Source: Karalla daura (taxonomy: Eukaryota; Chordata; Actinopteri; Chaetodontiformes; Leiognathidae). Taken from it: a DNA stretch of 64,000 bases. Where the stretch lies: assembly GCA_029224185.1 (NCBI GenBank), contig CM055197.1, positions 23,822,862 to 23,886,861 on the forward strand. The letters are read 5' to 3'. A program made the position numbers and the translations under genes. The notes beneath the pieces are model-generated. The model was not told the origin of the DNA. It searched no databases and worked only from the letters and a program-made list of their open reading frames with translations. Shown here piece by piece: positions 12,191 to 22,195 of this stretch (positions are counted from its first letter, which is position 1; each line of letters begins with the position of its first letter).

Positions 12191-13137
12191 GTTGGTAAAT
12201 GTGCAAAACCAGCTTTAAATCAGGAATGAACCACGTTAAAATGTGTTGAGGGTGTTAGTGAACTATTTTAACTAAGTAATGTTTGTTGGAGCCGGTTTAT
12301 GTATGGGTTACAAGTACGTTTGAAACGCGACGGTAAGGCCACCCATAGTAACTACCATAGATTTACAGTATATAGAAGGCTAGATGCCTCGTCCGCGTTG
12401 CTCGCTCACGGAGTCGAACGTCCGCACATGGCGGCCATCTTGTGTCGGGCAGGTTGCTCGCCCATTACATTGTGTGTGTATTGGGACATATACTTTTGAA
12501 ATACATAACTTGCTCAAAATTCAACCGATTTTCAAACGTTTTGGTTTGTTGTGTACATCAAATATCTATTCATGATACTGCATAGTTGTGTAGAATGTTA
12601 TGCCCTAAAAAATAGATTAATGTTCAGAAATATGTAGACGACAGTGTTTCCTATCACAAATAGGCCATAAGAAAGGCTGCATGTTGACATTCACACCTGT
12701 GATATTTATCACACTGCATAGCAATACTTATGAATTGATGTCTGGACACAAACAAGAATACACATCCATACTTCTAGTTTTGAATTAAAACATTTTTACA
12801 CGTGTCAGGGCTGTAGTGGACGCCAAAGTTAACTGAACAGCTTAACCACCTCCAAAACATTGATACTTCAATTCCACAGACTCGGAAATCAACTCACTAT
12901 CACATACACTTCAATTACATTTATCTTGTTTAAAATTAGATATAACTTAAAACACCTAAACATTAAACAACAACCTAAGCAATTACATACATTATATACA
13001 CAAACACATGTAGACATTTATTATATACATATGCACGTACATTACATACACATACATACACATATTATACATACATACACACTGGGCTGAGGGGTCCTCT
13101 GTCCTCATGTCTCAGACTTTGAGGTTTTTCTGAGACC

Positions 13138-13312
13138 TTGACGTTGCTCATATGCTTGAATACAAAGGGTTTGTTGATGCTGATAGCAACCTGATCTTGT
13201 TGTTCATGGCGTTGATGTAAGTCTGGTAAACTGCCATGCACTTCCTGGCCAGAAATTAGGCATAGTAGATGGGAATGTCATGGAGCTCTGGGTGGTTCTG
13301 CCAGTACAGATC
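13138..13312 (-). pseudogene. cpsf3: cpsf3 (CPSF73) coding fragment, broken
   Basis: Read on the minus strand, this stretch encodes YWQNHPELHDIPIYYA, then a TAA stop (13,256-13,258), then KCMAVYQTYINAMNNKIR. After a frameshift it encodes NKPFVFKHMSN. This matches, from memory, a continuous stretch of the pre-mRNA cleavage endonuclease CPSF73 inside its beta-CASP/metallo-beta-lactamase region. The intact enzyme cuts pre-mRNA 3' ends in the nucleus. Here only about 58 codons remain, with one nonsense codon and one frameshift, so no enzyme can be made. The matching segment is preceded by CTCAG and followed by GTCTCAG, as if an exon with splice borders had been copied from genomic DNA. It lies between the arms of the inverted-repeat element and next to a CA repeat. 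Confidence 0.82.
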
Positions 13313-13321
13313 TGAGACTGA

Positions 13322-13322
<1 letters not shown>

Positions 13323-13358
<36 letters not shown>
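13323..13358. repeat. (AC)n microsatellite
   Basis: About 18 uninterrupted AC dinucleotides directly beside the cpsf3 fragment. Confidence 0.97.
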
Positions 13359-13361
<3 letters not shown>

Positions 13362-14154
13362 GCTAATGCCCTTTGAAAAGCACCTTTTTACCTGTAGAAG
13401 TCAAGACAAACGAAAATGAAAAATCATGTGCAACTTCAGTTAAACAGAAAACAAGGACCAATTCTGCCTCCCTTCCATGTAAAATTACTGGCTAGTAGCC
13501 TAGCCATAGCCTAGCTGCACAACTAAGTCGTTTTTTAAGTGAAAAGCTGCTATTTCAACATGTTTAAGCATTCTGGGTTGTAACCACACTAAAAACATTT
13601 TTAAGAAACCAAACCGTTTGTAAATCCATCAAAAGGTATAACCATTAACTTTTGTGCAGATCACTCACCATACCTCTGTTTACATGAGGCTTCACAGCTT
13701 TTGTCGGAAAGCTTGCCCGACACAAGATGGCCGACCTTTGCGGACGTTCTTCACTCCGCCCAGAGACATCTAGCCTTCTATATATATCTATGGTAACCAC
13801 CATTCCCATGGTAACGGAAAGCGAGTCTGCTCAGCCCACATACTTTCCCGGTGTACATTTTCATGTATTTGTGTACTGGTTCCCCCACCATTAGTTCATT
13901 GCTTATGCTTAAGGGGTAGATATGAATGAGTGTGATATACAGTATTTTATTTAATTAATATCAGCATGAAAAACTGCATCTTTACTATTTAGCTATTTTT
14001 TTGTTTTGGGATTCCATTTGGGTGTTATCGGAAAAGTGTTATCTGATGAAGAGATTTATTTAGACTTGTATTTGTATTGTATTTGTAAAAGGACATTGTG
14101 TATAATATGTAAATCATAAACAAAAAGGTAATTGTATTTACAAATTCATGAATA

Positions 14155-14212
14155 AATTGCTGCAGAGCTTGTGAGCCTGACATGCCGTCTTCTCATTTCC
14201 CTGTAAAACATT
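14155..14212 (+). repeat. Right copy of the 60-bp direct repeat
   Basis: Matches 12,131-12,190. It is preceded by AATAAA at 14,151 and ends TGTAAAACA. If these are LTR 3' ends, the 2-kb interval including the inverted-repeat element would be the body of an LTR-like element. Confidence 0.45.
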
Positions 14213-14479
14213 AAAACAGAAGCTTGTCTGTTTACAGACGTGCCGCGGCTGCGGTGCCCGTTACACAGTGCTGAGCTATTTCCACCCACTGATGTGTGAA
14301 GAAGTAGAGAGTAGAGAGTGGTCTAAATCCATTTGAAATCCAAAAAGTCATTGTCGAGCACTATATGAACACTAAGCACACATTCACACTTTCCCAGCAA
14401 GCTTTGTTCATTCTCAGGTAATATTCAGAGATCCAAGACAGACTCCTGATACATGGCGTTCACATGTGGAACTTCTTAG

Positions 14480-15060
14480 GAAAGAGCCCACCTATCGGAC
14501 CCAAAAGCACATTCGGATAGACCTGGAGTTAGCAAGGCTTTATTCAAAGTATGACAAAAACAAAGTACAGCACAACACAACACAAATGAACCTGCAGCTG
14601 AGCTTCCACAGGTGACAAACAAAAACACACAAACTATCTGAGCTATAAACTAAATACCTGGAACCAACAGTTGCCGCAGGTGAAGATAAACTACTAATCT
14701 ATCTATCTATCTATCTATAAAACAAAAACCTGGGACCACCAGTCGCCGCAGGTAACTACACTAATTCTATCTGGGTAAGAAAAAAAGGCCTGGGACCAAC
14801 GGTCGCCACAGGTAAAATCTAACTGAACAAGCAAAATCTGACTATGAACAAAAGAACAAGGTTTTCACAGGAATAACCAAGAACCCAAAAACTGACTAGA
14901 ACACAAAATAAACCTATCACTGAAATACAAAGTACAAAGAAAACAAAAACTTGGTTGAAGGGGAAACCAACCTGAAAGCAGATGATCTGGATGCAGGGCA
15001 AGAGCAGGGACAACAGGACACAGGACATGGAGGGTTGCAGGCACCGGTCTGGCAACTGGC
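14480..15060 (-). repeat. Dispersed repeat with three hairpin motifs
   Basis: The antisense of this stretch resembles 28,312-28,640. Both carry GTGCTTTTGGGTC at one end and three spaced CCTG...CAGG imperfect hairpins, here at 14,657-14,680, 14,729-14,752 and 14,789-14,812. An ATCT microsatellite at 14,696-14,718 sits between the first two. No coding potential is visible. It is probably part of an LTR or untranslated region of an unidentified retroelement. Confidence 0.6.
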
Positions 15061-16189
15061 TCTTAGTATTTCTAACGGTGAATACTAAAATGGCATTAAT
15101 ACAGTACAATGTACTTCTTCATCAAACAACATATTTAAATATAAATCTACAAACATCAAATTAAGTTTAAGTAAACCAAAATGAATAGTCATGGCCTAGA
15201 CTGGCTACCTATATTATTTGTGTACAAATGATCATCCTCACTAAACCACACATAAATCTGTCTTCTACTGTAAAACTTCCTGAATGTGGCAAATATCATA
15301 ATGTGTCTGATGACAACAAACCACAGGTAGTATTGAACTACTACTTTATATCATAGGAAGGATATAAACTTAAATGCTTCTATCTACTATTTTATATCTT
15401 TTACTGTTTACTGCAAACAATCATGTATGCATGCGCATCGTGGCAATGGAAGTGCTGTTGTTCCCCATTCATTCTGAATGAGACAAGACAAGAGAAGAAA
15501 GAGAAAAGTTTAGCGAGCAGAACATTTCAAGCATCAAATGTCTGGTTGTCTGGCAGAATTGATATTCTACTGGCAGAGTAAAGTTTTACAGGATTGTGAG
15601 AGGATTGCAACCATTTCAGAGGAACCAACAGTGGCTGTGGCTGGGTACATGGAGATGTGCTGTGATGCTTGTGATACATCTCTCTTCCTGAGACCAGGTC
15701 TAGTGATCAAAATGTAAATCTCTGATCTCGGCGAGTGGCAAAATATACAATTGTCAGATATTTATATGTATTTAATTGAGAAACCAAGAAAAACTGAAAA
15801 TAACAAGCATGCGAATACGCTGCCTGTGGTCATGTACAGAACATACATAGAGCAGACACACATTCCAAATTCTGTGTTAAAATCTGAAGTTCTCCCTACT
15901 CAAAAGTTGTGGGAGCTGCAGCATTTCTAATTTCTGATTCTGATGTCCTCATTCCAATCAACACATTTAATTGCTTGCAGCCACAGATGTGTGTGATCTG
16001 TGATCCTCTCAGAATCCTATAAAACTTCAACTTTGCATGTAGCTTTTTGATGAACTTGGTCCAATTGCAACCAAAAATCAAGGGCAATGTGAGGATGCAA
16101 TGATGTAATCAATTATGCTCTGTCAGCGCATCAATGCAGAATCATCCACATCATCCATGCATCTTAGAAATGATGAATTTCAACTACCG
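15061..16189. other. Unassigned AT-rich sequence
   Basis: No open frame with recognisable homology, no tandem repeat and no inverted termini were seen in these 1.1 kb. The short frames are below 100 codons and look random. Part of it may be the untranslated or pol upstream part of the old Gypsy remnant that begins near 16,190. Confidence 0.5.
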
Positions 16190-16929
16190 ACAAAGTATCC
16201 AGTGTCTATCCAAACATCAAACCAGAAGGCTCGAACAGTTGCAAGATGTTCATGGGACAATTTCATCATCCATTATGGTATTCTGGAGAAGCTGCACAGT
16301 GCCCAAGGTCCAGATTTTGAGTCTGTTTACCAAAGAGGTTGCAGGCATACAGAAAGTTACCCCATACCACCCAAGGGGCAAATCCATGGAATGTTTCAAT
16401 TGCACTCTGTTAGACATGCTTGGCACTCTAGAAAACAAGGATAAATTACACTGGAAGGAATGGGTGAAGCCCTTGGTTCATGCATGCAATTGTATCATAA
16501 GCGAGGTGACTGGGACACTGACATTGGGACACTGCCGTATGAGCTAATGTTCGTCTGCCAGTCGACCTGGCATTTGGCTTACTTGTTAAAGAAAAGCAAC
16601 AGAAGTTCCCAGTATGTGAAGGACCCCAAATCCTACAGCTGAAAAAAAACAAAACAAGGTTTGACTAGCATGTGACTCCTTCTGCTCTGGACATTGGAGA
16701 CAGAGTATTTGTCATGAATGTACGTGTTCGTACAAACTCGCTGATAGGTGGGAGTCCACAGTCCATGTGGTAGTGAAGAAAGCTGGAGACCCCCTGCCCA
16801 CACAGTCAAATCAGAGACAGATTGAATCAATTCCAAGGGTAATGAGTGCATCGTCTTGCCAAATGTTCCAAGACACTATAGGCCAAACAAATCTAAAAAG
16901 AGTCTGATGTCGAGCCTCAACAAGGCAAC
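16190..16929 (+). pseudogene. Old Ty3/Gypsy integrase remnant, 5' part
   Basis: In shifting frames this encodes an integrase catalytic region (QKARTVARCSWDNF, then the TPYHPRGKS segment) and a C-terminal part resembling DRVFVMNV and a later WESTVHVVVKKAGD-like stretch. It resembles the integrase at 47,895-49,007 (QKAGTVARVLWRNF, TTPYHPQGNG), so both come from related Gypsy lineages. Integrases insert retroelement cDNA into the host genome. This copy has several frameshifts and stops and a damaged second aspartate motif (AQGPDF in place of the usual SDRG type). It is cut at 16,934 by the younger minus-strand Gypsy and continues at 20,343. Confidence 0.8.
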
Positions 16930-16934
16930 TGATG

Positions 16935-17127
16935 TGTCACAGGTGAGTTAGGATTGGACCCCAGTGTGGAATCACCAAGAGACAATACTGGACTGTGGCT
17001 CAGGAATTAATTAGAATCACAGGTCCGATGGAACAGAGGGCAGAGTCGGCTGGAGCTGGCTGTAGTTTGGCAGAGTAACCGAGGACACAGGTGAACTGAA
17101 ACACAGGAGACGCCGGTGAGTTTCCAC
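16935..17127 (-). repeat. Truncated 3' LTR of the Gypsy element
   Basis: Matches the 3' part of the LTR at 19,820-20,337 with few differences, ending at GTTTCCAC at 17,127. Compared with the 5' LTR it also lacks an internal stretch of about 45 bp near its outer end. Upstream LTR sequence (U3) is missing and pol abuts it directly. Confidence 0.9.
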
Positions 17128-18198
17128 GATGAGGAACTGATAGCCTCTGCCCTGCCTCCTGACGTCCAGGATCTTGTTGACAGAGTAGGCAGGATGATTG
17201 TCCACAACCACGGGGGGTGGAGGGGGTTCGGCTGGAAGGCTCAACGGGCTGGAGGAAACAGGCTTCAGCAGAGATACGTGAAACGAAGGGTGGACATTGA
17301 GTGAATCAGGCAGCTTCAGACGAACAGCAGAGGGGTTTATGACCTTGACAATGGGGAATGGACCAATGTAACGGGGAGCCAGTTTGCGGGACTCTACTTG
17401 AAGTGGAAGATCCTTGGTGGACAACCAGACCATCTGGCCAGGCTGATAGTTGGGTGCGGGTGAGTGGTGGCGATCTGCTAGCCGCTGGTTTCGAGCAGAT
17501 GATCTGAGCAAGGCCGCACGAGCCTCTCTCCACACCCTCCGAACCCGTCGCAGGTGATGCTGCACTGAAGGAACAGCAACCTCGTTCTCTTGGGATAGAA
17601 ATAGTGGCGGTTGAAAACCCAGCATCACCATAAACGGAGACAAACCAGTGGCTGACGAGGTGAGGGAGTTGTGGGCATATTCCACCCAGGGCAGCTTCCT
17701 GCTCCAAGAGGCCGGATTGCGGGCACACACACAACGAAGGGCAGCCTCCAAATCCTGATTTGCCCGTTCAGTCTGACCATTGGTCTGAGGGTGGTAGCCT
17801 GACGATAAACTGACCCCAGTGCCCAGCGCACCACAGAAAGCCTGCCAGACCTGGGATGAAAACTGGGGCCCACGGTCAGACACTATCTCCACCGGAATGC
17901 CATGGAGGCGAAAAACATGCTGGACCAGGAGCTGAGCTATCTCTAAAGCAGGGTGGAGTTTGGGGAGAGGAACAAAATGAACTGCCTTCGAAAAGCGATC
18001 AATGATGGTTAGAATGGTGTTACCTTCTGAGGGAGGTAAACCGGTAACAAAATCAACAGCAATATGAGACCAAGGTCGGGTTGGAATGGGAATGGGTACG
18101 TGTCGTTCCAGCATGACCAGCCAAGTTGGAGGAGTGTCCCCACTATAACACCTGAGAACGGACCTCCTCAGGGACGTACAGACAGGTTGATGGGCCAC
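17017..18198 (-). pseudogene. Gypsy integrase core fused in frame to LTR sequence
   Basis: A 393-codon frame. It carries the integrase core with its three acidic positions intact: D in IAVDFVTGLP, D in IVSDRGPQF and E in HPQTNGQTERAN. A C-terminal SH3-like region (YQPGQMVWLSTKDLP, LAPRYIGPFPI) and the start of a chromodomain (YSVNKILDVRRQGRGYQFL) follow. The upstream HHCC zinc-binding domain is missing: the frame passes from a REVRSQVL-like segment straight to RPWSHIAVDF. At 17,127/17,128 the chromodomain breaks and the frame runs on into LTR-derived codons (THRRLLCFSSPV) until a stop. The three acidic residues suggest a recently functional integrase, but without zinc domain and full chromodomain it is unlikely to work. 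Confidence 0.9.
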
Positions 18199-19478
18199 CC
18201 CCAGGACCAGGGTCCCTGGAGAGAGCCTCCTTGACCCGTTGCTCCACCTCCCAGTGGACTGCCCTCACAAAGCTGGCAGGGAGAATGGTTTCCGGTGAAG
18301 AGAGATGCTGCTGATTTTCCTCTTGCCGAGAAAGAGCGTCAGGCTTGAGGTTTCGTGAGCCAGGCCTATAACAGAGGGTGAAGTTAAATCTACCCAGAAA
18401 GAGTGCCCACCTGGCCTGCCGAGAATTTACTGGCACTCTGGAGGTACGCCAAATTCTTGTGGTCCGTCCAAACCACAAATGGAATCTCAGCTCCCTCCAA
18501 CCAGTGCCCCCATTCCTCTAACGCTAAAACGACAGCTAGAAGCTCACGGTTACCGATGTCGTAATTTTGTTCAGCAGAGGAGAGGCGGCGAGAAAAATAA
18601 GCACAGGGATGGAGTTTCTTCCCCTCATACTGAGAGAGCACTGCACCAACCCCCATGTCAGATGCATCTACCTCAACAATAAACTGTTTGCTGGGGTCTG
18701 GATGGGTGAGGACAGGTGCAGAGGCAAACAGGGACTTGAGCTTATTGAACACCAGGGTAGCCTCTGGTGACCAAACAAAAGGACAAGCTGAGGAGGTGAG
18801 CTGAGTGAGAGGGGTAACGACCTTGCTAAAATCTGTGATAAAACGACGATAAAATTTGGCAAATCCCAAGAAGCGCTGGAGTTGTTTGCGATTCTCAGGT
18901 GTGGGCCACTCAACAACAGCACGGACCTTAGCAGGGTCTGAACGAATCTGCCCCCATTCAATGACAAAGCCAAGAAAAGGGACAGACTGAGCGTGAAAAA
19001 CACATTTCTCTGCTTTAACAAAAAGCTTGTTCTCCATTAGTCTTTGTAGGACTAGTCTGACATGCTCAACGTGCTCCTCCATGGAATGAGAAAAAACTAA
19101 GATACCGTCAATGTAACGAAAACAAAACGGTTTACTAACGCCTGAAAAACAGCAGGTGCGTTTGTCAATCCAAAAGGCATAACCCGATACTCAAAATGAC
19201 CTAGTGGAGTATTAAATGCGGTTTTCCATTCGTCCCCCTTGCGGATCCGAACTAGGTGGTAGGCGTTGCGTAGATCAAGTTTGGAAAAGACAATGGCCTG
19301 GTGTAACGAGTGGGAAGCTGAGTCAAGCAGAGGCAAAGGATATTTATTTTTCACTGTTATCGCATTGAGGCCACGGTAGTCTATGCAGGGACGCAGAGTC
19401 TGATCTTTCTTAGAAACAAAAAAAATCCTGCACCAACAGGGGAGGACGAGGGTTGAATGATTCCTGCTGCTAAAGACT
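18143..19478 (-). pseudogene. Gypsy reverse transcriptase and RNase H, broken
   Basis: Transcribed from the right. RT pieces LDLRNAYHLVRI and FEYRVMPFGLTNAPAVFQ (19,097-19,354) are followed by a short internal deletion and a frame change. The catalytic box then reads YIDG instead of the YxDD required for metal binding. The next frame (18,390-19,082) holds the RT thumb (FLGFAKFYRRFI) and RNase H (VDASDMGVGAVLSQ, NRELLAVVLALEEW, WTDHKNLAYLQSA). A frameshift near 18,440 moves on to the RNase H end (RWALFLGRFNF, PDALSRQEE). In the family this enzyme makes cDNA and removes template RNA. This copy is doubly inactive, by frame breaks and by loss of a catalytic aspartate. RT starts abruptly next to the L2 fragment at about 19,479. 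Confidence 0.9.
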
Positions 19479-19485
19479 CCTCAAC

Positions 19486-19770
19486 TCAACTCAACTTTTA
19501 TTTGTTTTAAGTGCCATATCATAACAGCTGCTATCTCAGAGCACTTTACAAGCAGAGCAACAATGTGTACATAGTGAAAAAACCCCTGTCCTTAGACCCT
19601 CGCAAAGGCTGAGGAACAACTCCCAAGAAAAACCCTGACAGGGAAAAAAAGGGGAGAAACCTCAGGGTGAGAGACAGAGGAGGGGATCCTCACCCAGGAC
19701 GGACAGGCGGGCACAAACAAAACATTATTGATGGCTAACAGTTCAGGATATAAATCAATGAATTGAATTG
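19486..19770 (-). mobile_element. L2/CR1-group LINE 3' fragment inside the Gypsy
   Basis: Antisense copy of the L2 3' end, including the TTGAGTTGAG tail, the GTAAAGTGCTCTGAGATA segment and TATCCTGAACTGTTAGCC, matching 61,980-62,268 and 42,184-42,470. It replaces most of gag and protease of the host Gypsy. It is either a 5'-truncated insertion followed by deletion, or an insertion coupled to the deletion. Confidence 0.92.
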
Positions 19771-19819
19771 AATCAGCACAGACTGTGGATCCGCGGGGTC
19801 CATTGTGGCCAGAGAGTTC
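19771..19819 (-). pseudogene. Gypsy leader and first gag codons
   Basis: Between the LTR and the L2 fragment the minus strand reads a 16-nt leader and then ATGGACCCCGCGGATCC (M-D-P-A-D-P), a plausible gag start for fish Gypsy elements. Only about 11 codons remain. Confidence 0.6.
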
Positions 19820-20337
19820 TGTCACAAGTGAGTTAGGATTGGACCCCAGTGCGGAATCACAGTCTGTGCGTCGGGCTCTGGTTGCCCAGGGTGATCTGTT
19901 GGGTCACCACAGCAGAGCAAAACTGGACTGTGGCTCAGGTATTTATTAGAATCACAGGTCCGATGGAACGGAGGGCAGAGTCGGCTGGAGCTGGCTGTAG
20001 TTTGGCAGAGGGACCGAGGACACAGGTGAACTGAAACACAGGAGACGCCGGTGAGTTTCCACAAAAAAAAGGGAGACAAAAAAGCACTAGGAACAAAATG
20101 GCACAAGCAAAACAGATGTTGGAGCTAAACGTTACCACGTAGCTCGTGGGACTCTCTGGCGAAGAGTGGAAAGGAAGGGTATTTGTACTGCTGCAGATAG
20201 GTGGAAATGGAGACCAGGTGTGAGCGCCACAGCTCCGCCTCTGCCAGGTAATCAGGTGCAGGAGAAAAAAAGGAAAAACAGGGAGGGGAAAACAAGGAGC
20301 CGAAGGACCTCCAGAGGTCACAGCAGCGGCTGTGACA
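19820..20337 (-). repeat. 5' LTR of the Gypsy element, 518 bp
   Basis: Starts TGTCAC and ends TGACA on the minus strand and contains an AATAAA polyadenylation signal (complement at 19,942-19,947). In the family an LTR supplies promoter, transcript end and integration termini. The outer boundary is set by the TGATG target duplication. Confidence 0.92.
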
Positions 20338-20342
20338 TGATG

Positions 20343-20850
20343 ATGTTCTAGCTAGTGCGAATAGCTTACCTGATGTTACTCCAGTCAACCAAGTGACACT
20401 GAAACTGAACTTGCCAAAAAATGAACCTGTAAAAAGGAGAGATCTACTGGAAAATTAACCTGTGGAAAAGAAACACCTACCTTAAAACAAACCCATATAA
20501 AGAGAAACAAACATAACTGACAATAACAATATTGTGAAAGATTTGTTAGATGAGGAGAATCCTGAACAACTTTCAGTCTATTCTGATGTGTCAGAATGTA
20601 ATGAGGCAAGTATTCTTTGGAATGAAGGAGAAGACTAAGTAGATGGAGAAATGTGCAGACACTGATGGCATGATCAGAAGATCAGAGAGGAACCATCAGT
20701 CCCCTAGGCGGTTTAACTATGCTGAACTGGGAGAGCCCTTTGTCACAGTGGTGAAATTACTCTTTCAAGGGCTGACTACTGTCTTGAATGACATCATAAA
20801 TGAGAATGAAGTGTCAGCTCATTCCCCAGGTTCATTCTCCCTAGTGATAA
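20343..20850 (+). pseudogene. Old Gypsy integrase remnant, 3' part
   Basis: Continues the remnant of 16,190-16,929 on the far side of the younger Gypsy. A segment at 20,643-20,770 (RRSERNHQSPRRFNYAELGE) resembles the basic C-terminal tail that ends many Gypsy pol proteins in fish. Several stops lie upstream. Joining the two halves across 16,930/20,343 at one TGATG gives a collinear remnant. Confidence 0.72.
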
Positions 20851-21039
20851 CTGTTTGAACATTGCTATGCACAGTGGCGAGCATGAGTTTGGACAGGAGA
20901 GTGTTACCTGCATAGGTTACTGGGGTGCAATTCTCTGTTCCGCCAATGGATGGCGCATACACATTTGGGACCTTTCGAGAAGGGTTCGTCTTTCTTCCAA
21001 CTGGTTTCCAACCGTTATTACACCAAGTTGGTGTAAAAC

Positions 21040-22195
21040 TCGGATCCTTTTAAGGATTCGGATCCCTCTGAGTCACTCACTGAACTGATCCGGATCTGCG
21101 AGTCACTTGAGTCACTTGAGTCACCTCAGTCAGTCTTGCTAAATAGAAAGTAAAGTGCCTTGTGATTGGAATGAATCACTTTTAAATAAAACTAAAGTTA
21201 AAAACAAGAGAAATGTTTATTTAAACACACCAAAAATAACACAAAACTTAAACATAGGAATAACAGCAAAAAGGCAACCAAGAATAAGAATAAATAAGTA
21301 AACTATTACTAATTATAAATGTTCCCAGATCTCCACTAAATGTAATTATCTGTGCATTGCCCTAACATTACATTGTCTGAAAATTGCTTCCAAATCATGC
21401 AGTAGGCTACTTTCCCAGCATTTCGAGCACAGACAAAAACATTAACATCACATGATGTCTTCCGTGGATAAAATAAAATCTTTCGTGGATAGGCACATAT
21501 AAAACAAATTTACTGAACTCATGTGCGTGCATGCGCTACTCCTGGTGTGACTCTGAATCCCCTCTCCTTACAGATCCGGGTGTCTTTAACCGGTGGATCC
21601 ACTCATTATTGTCATTGGATCCACTCATTATTGTCATTATTGTCATTATTGTACGGTTAGGGACTCAGGATTCGCCGGATCCGCATGGATTCAGGTTAGT
21701 GTCGGTTAGCGGATCAGGACTCCGGACTCGCCGGATCCGCATGGATTCGGGTTAGTGTCGGTTAGCGGATCAGGACTCAGGACTCGCTGGATCCGCACGG
21801 ATTCGGGTTAGTGTCCGTTAGCGGATCAGGACTCAGGACTCGCCAGATCCGCATGGATTCGGGTTAGTGTCGGTTAGCGGATCAGGACTCAGGACTCGCC
21901 AAATCCGCATGGATCTGGGTTAGTGTCGGTTAGCGGATTAGGACTCAGGACTCGCCAGATCTGCACGGATCCAGGTTACTGTTGGTTAGTGGATAGGGAC
22001 TCAGGACTCGCCAGATCCGTGTTAATGCACCCCGATCTGTAACAAACCCGTGTGTGTTTAACCAGTGGATCCACTCATTACTGTCGGCTAGGACCCGGCG
22101 GATCCGGTTCAATGGAGACCTCAGATTCATGACTCATGAGTCATTTAAATTATCTGGGTGATTAACCCGGATGAGTCCTGAACCGCCCAGCACTA
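21040..22195. mobile_element. Dispersed element with internal 56-bp minisatellite, copy 1
   Basis: Shares flanks with 44,655-45,170: GCAGTAGGCTACTTT, ACATCACATGATGTCTTCCG, GCATGCGCTAC, and the end CTGAACCGCCCA(G/A)CACTA. Inside are about seven tandem units of roughly 56 bp (GGATCCGCATGGATTCGGG... GACTCAGGACTCGCC) at 21,655-22,030. A shared body at two distant sites indicates a mobile, non-coding element whose repeat number differs between copies. The superfamily is not identified. Confidence 0.72.

Larger units (their letters stand above)
12346..13796. mobile_element. Inverted-repeat-bounded non-autonomous element
   Basis: The left arm (12,346-12,457) and the reverse complement of the right arm (13,703-13,796) align over about 95 bp. 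Shared blocks include ACCATAGAT, ATATAGAAGGCTAGATG, AACGTCCGCA and CGGCCATCTTGTGTCGGGCA. The interior of about 1.25 kb is AT-rich, has no transposase, and contains a cpsf3-derived segment and a CA microsatellite. The structure fits a non-autonomous DNA transposon or foldback element. I could not assign the superfamily or see a convincing target duplication. Confidence 0.7.
16935..20337 (-). mobile_element. Ty3/Gypsy retrotransposon, defective, with 5-bp target duplication
   Basis: On the minus strand the element starts TGTCACAGCC (20,337) and ends TGTGACA (16,935). It is flanked by TGATG on both sides (16,930-16,934 and 20,338-20,342), the expected 5-bp duplication. The order is: full 5' LTR, the first codons of gag, a 285-bp L2 fragment in place of the rest of gag and protease, RT, RNase H, integrase, and a 3' LTR that has lost its 5' part. 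The element sits inside an older plus-strand Gypsy integrase, so it is the younger of the two. It cannot be autonomous because gag, protease and part of RT are gone. Confidence 0.93.

Noticed and set aside
12299..12575. Small frames near the left inverted-repeat arm
   Set aside because: They fall inside the transposon arm and have no homology.
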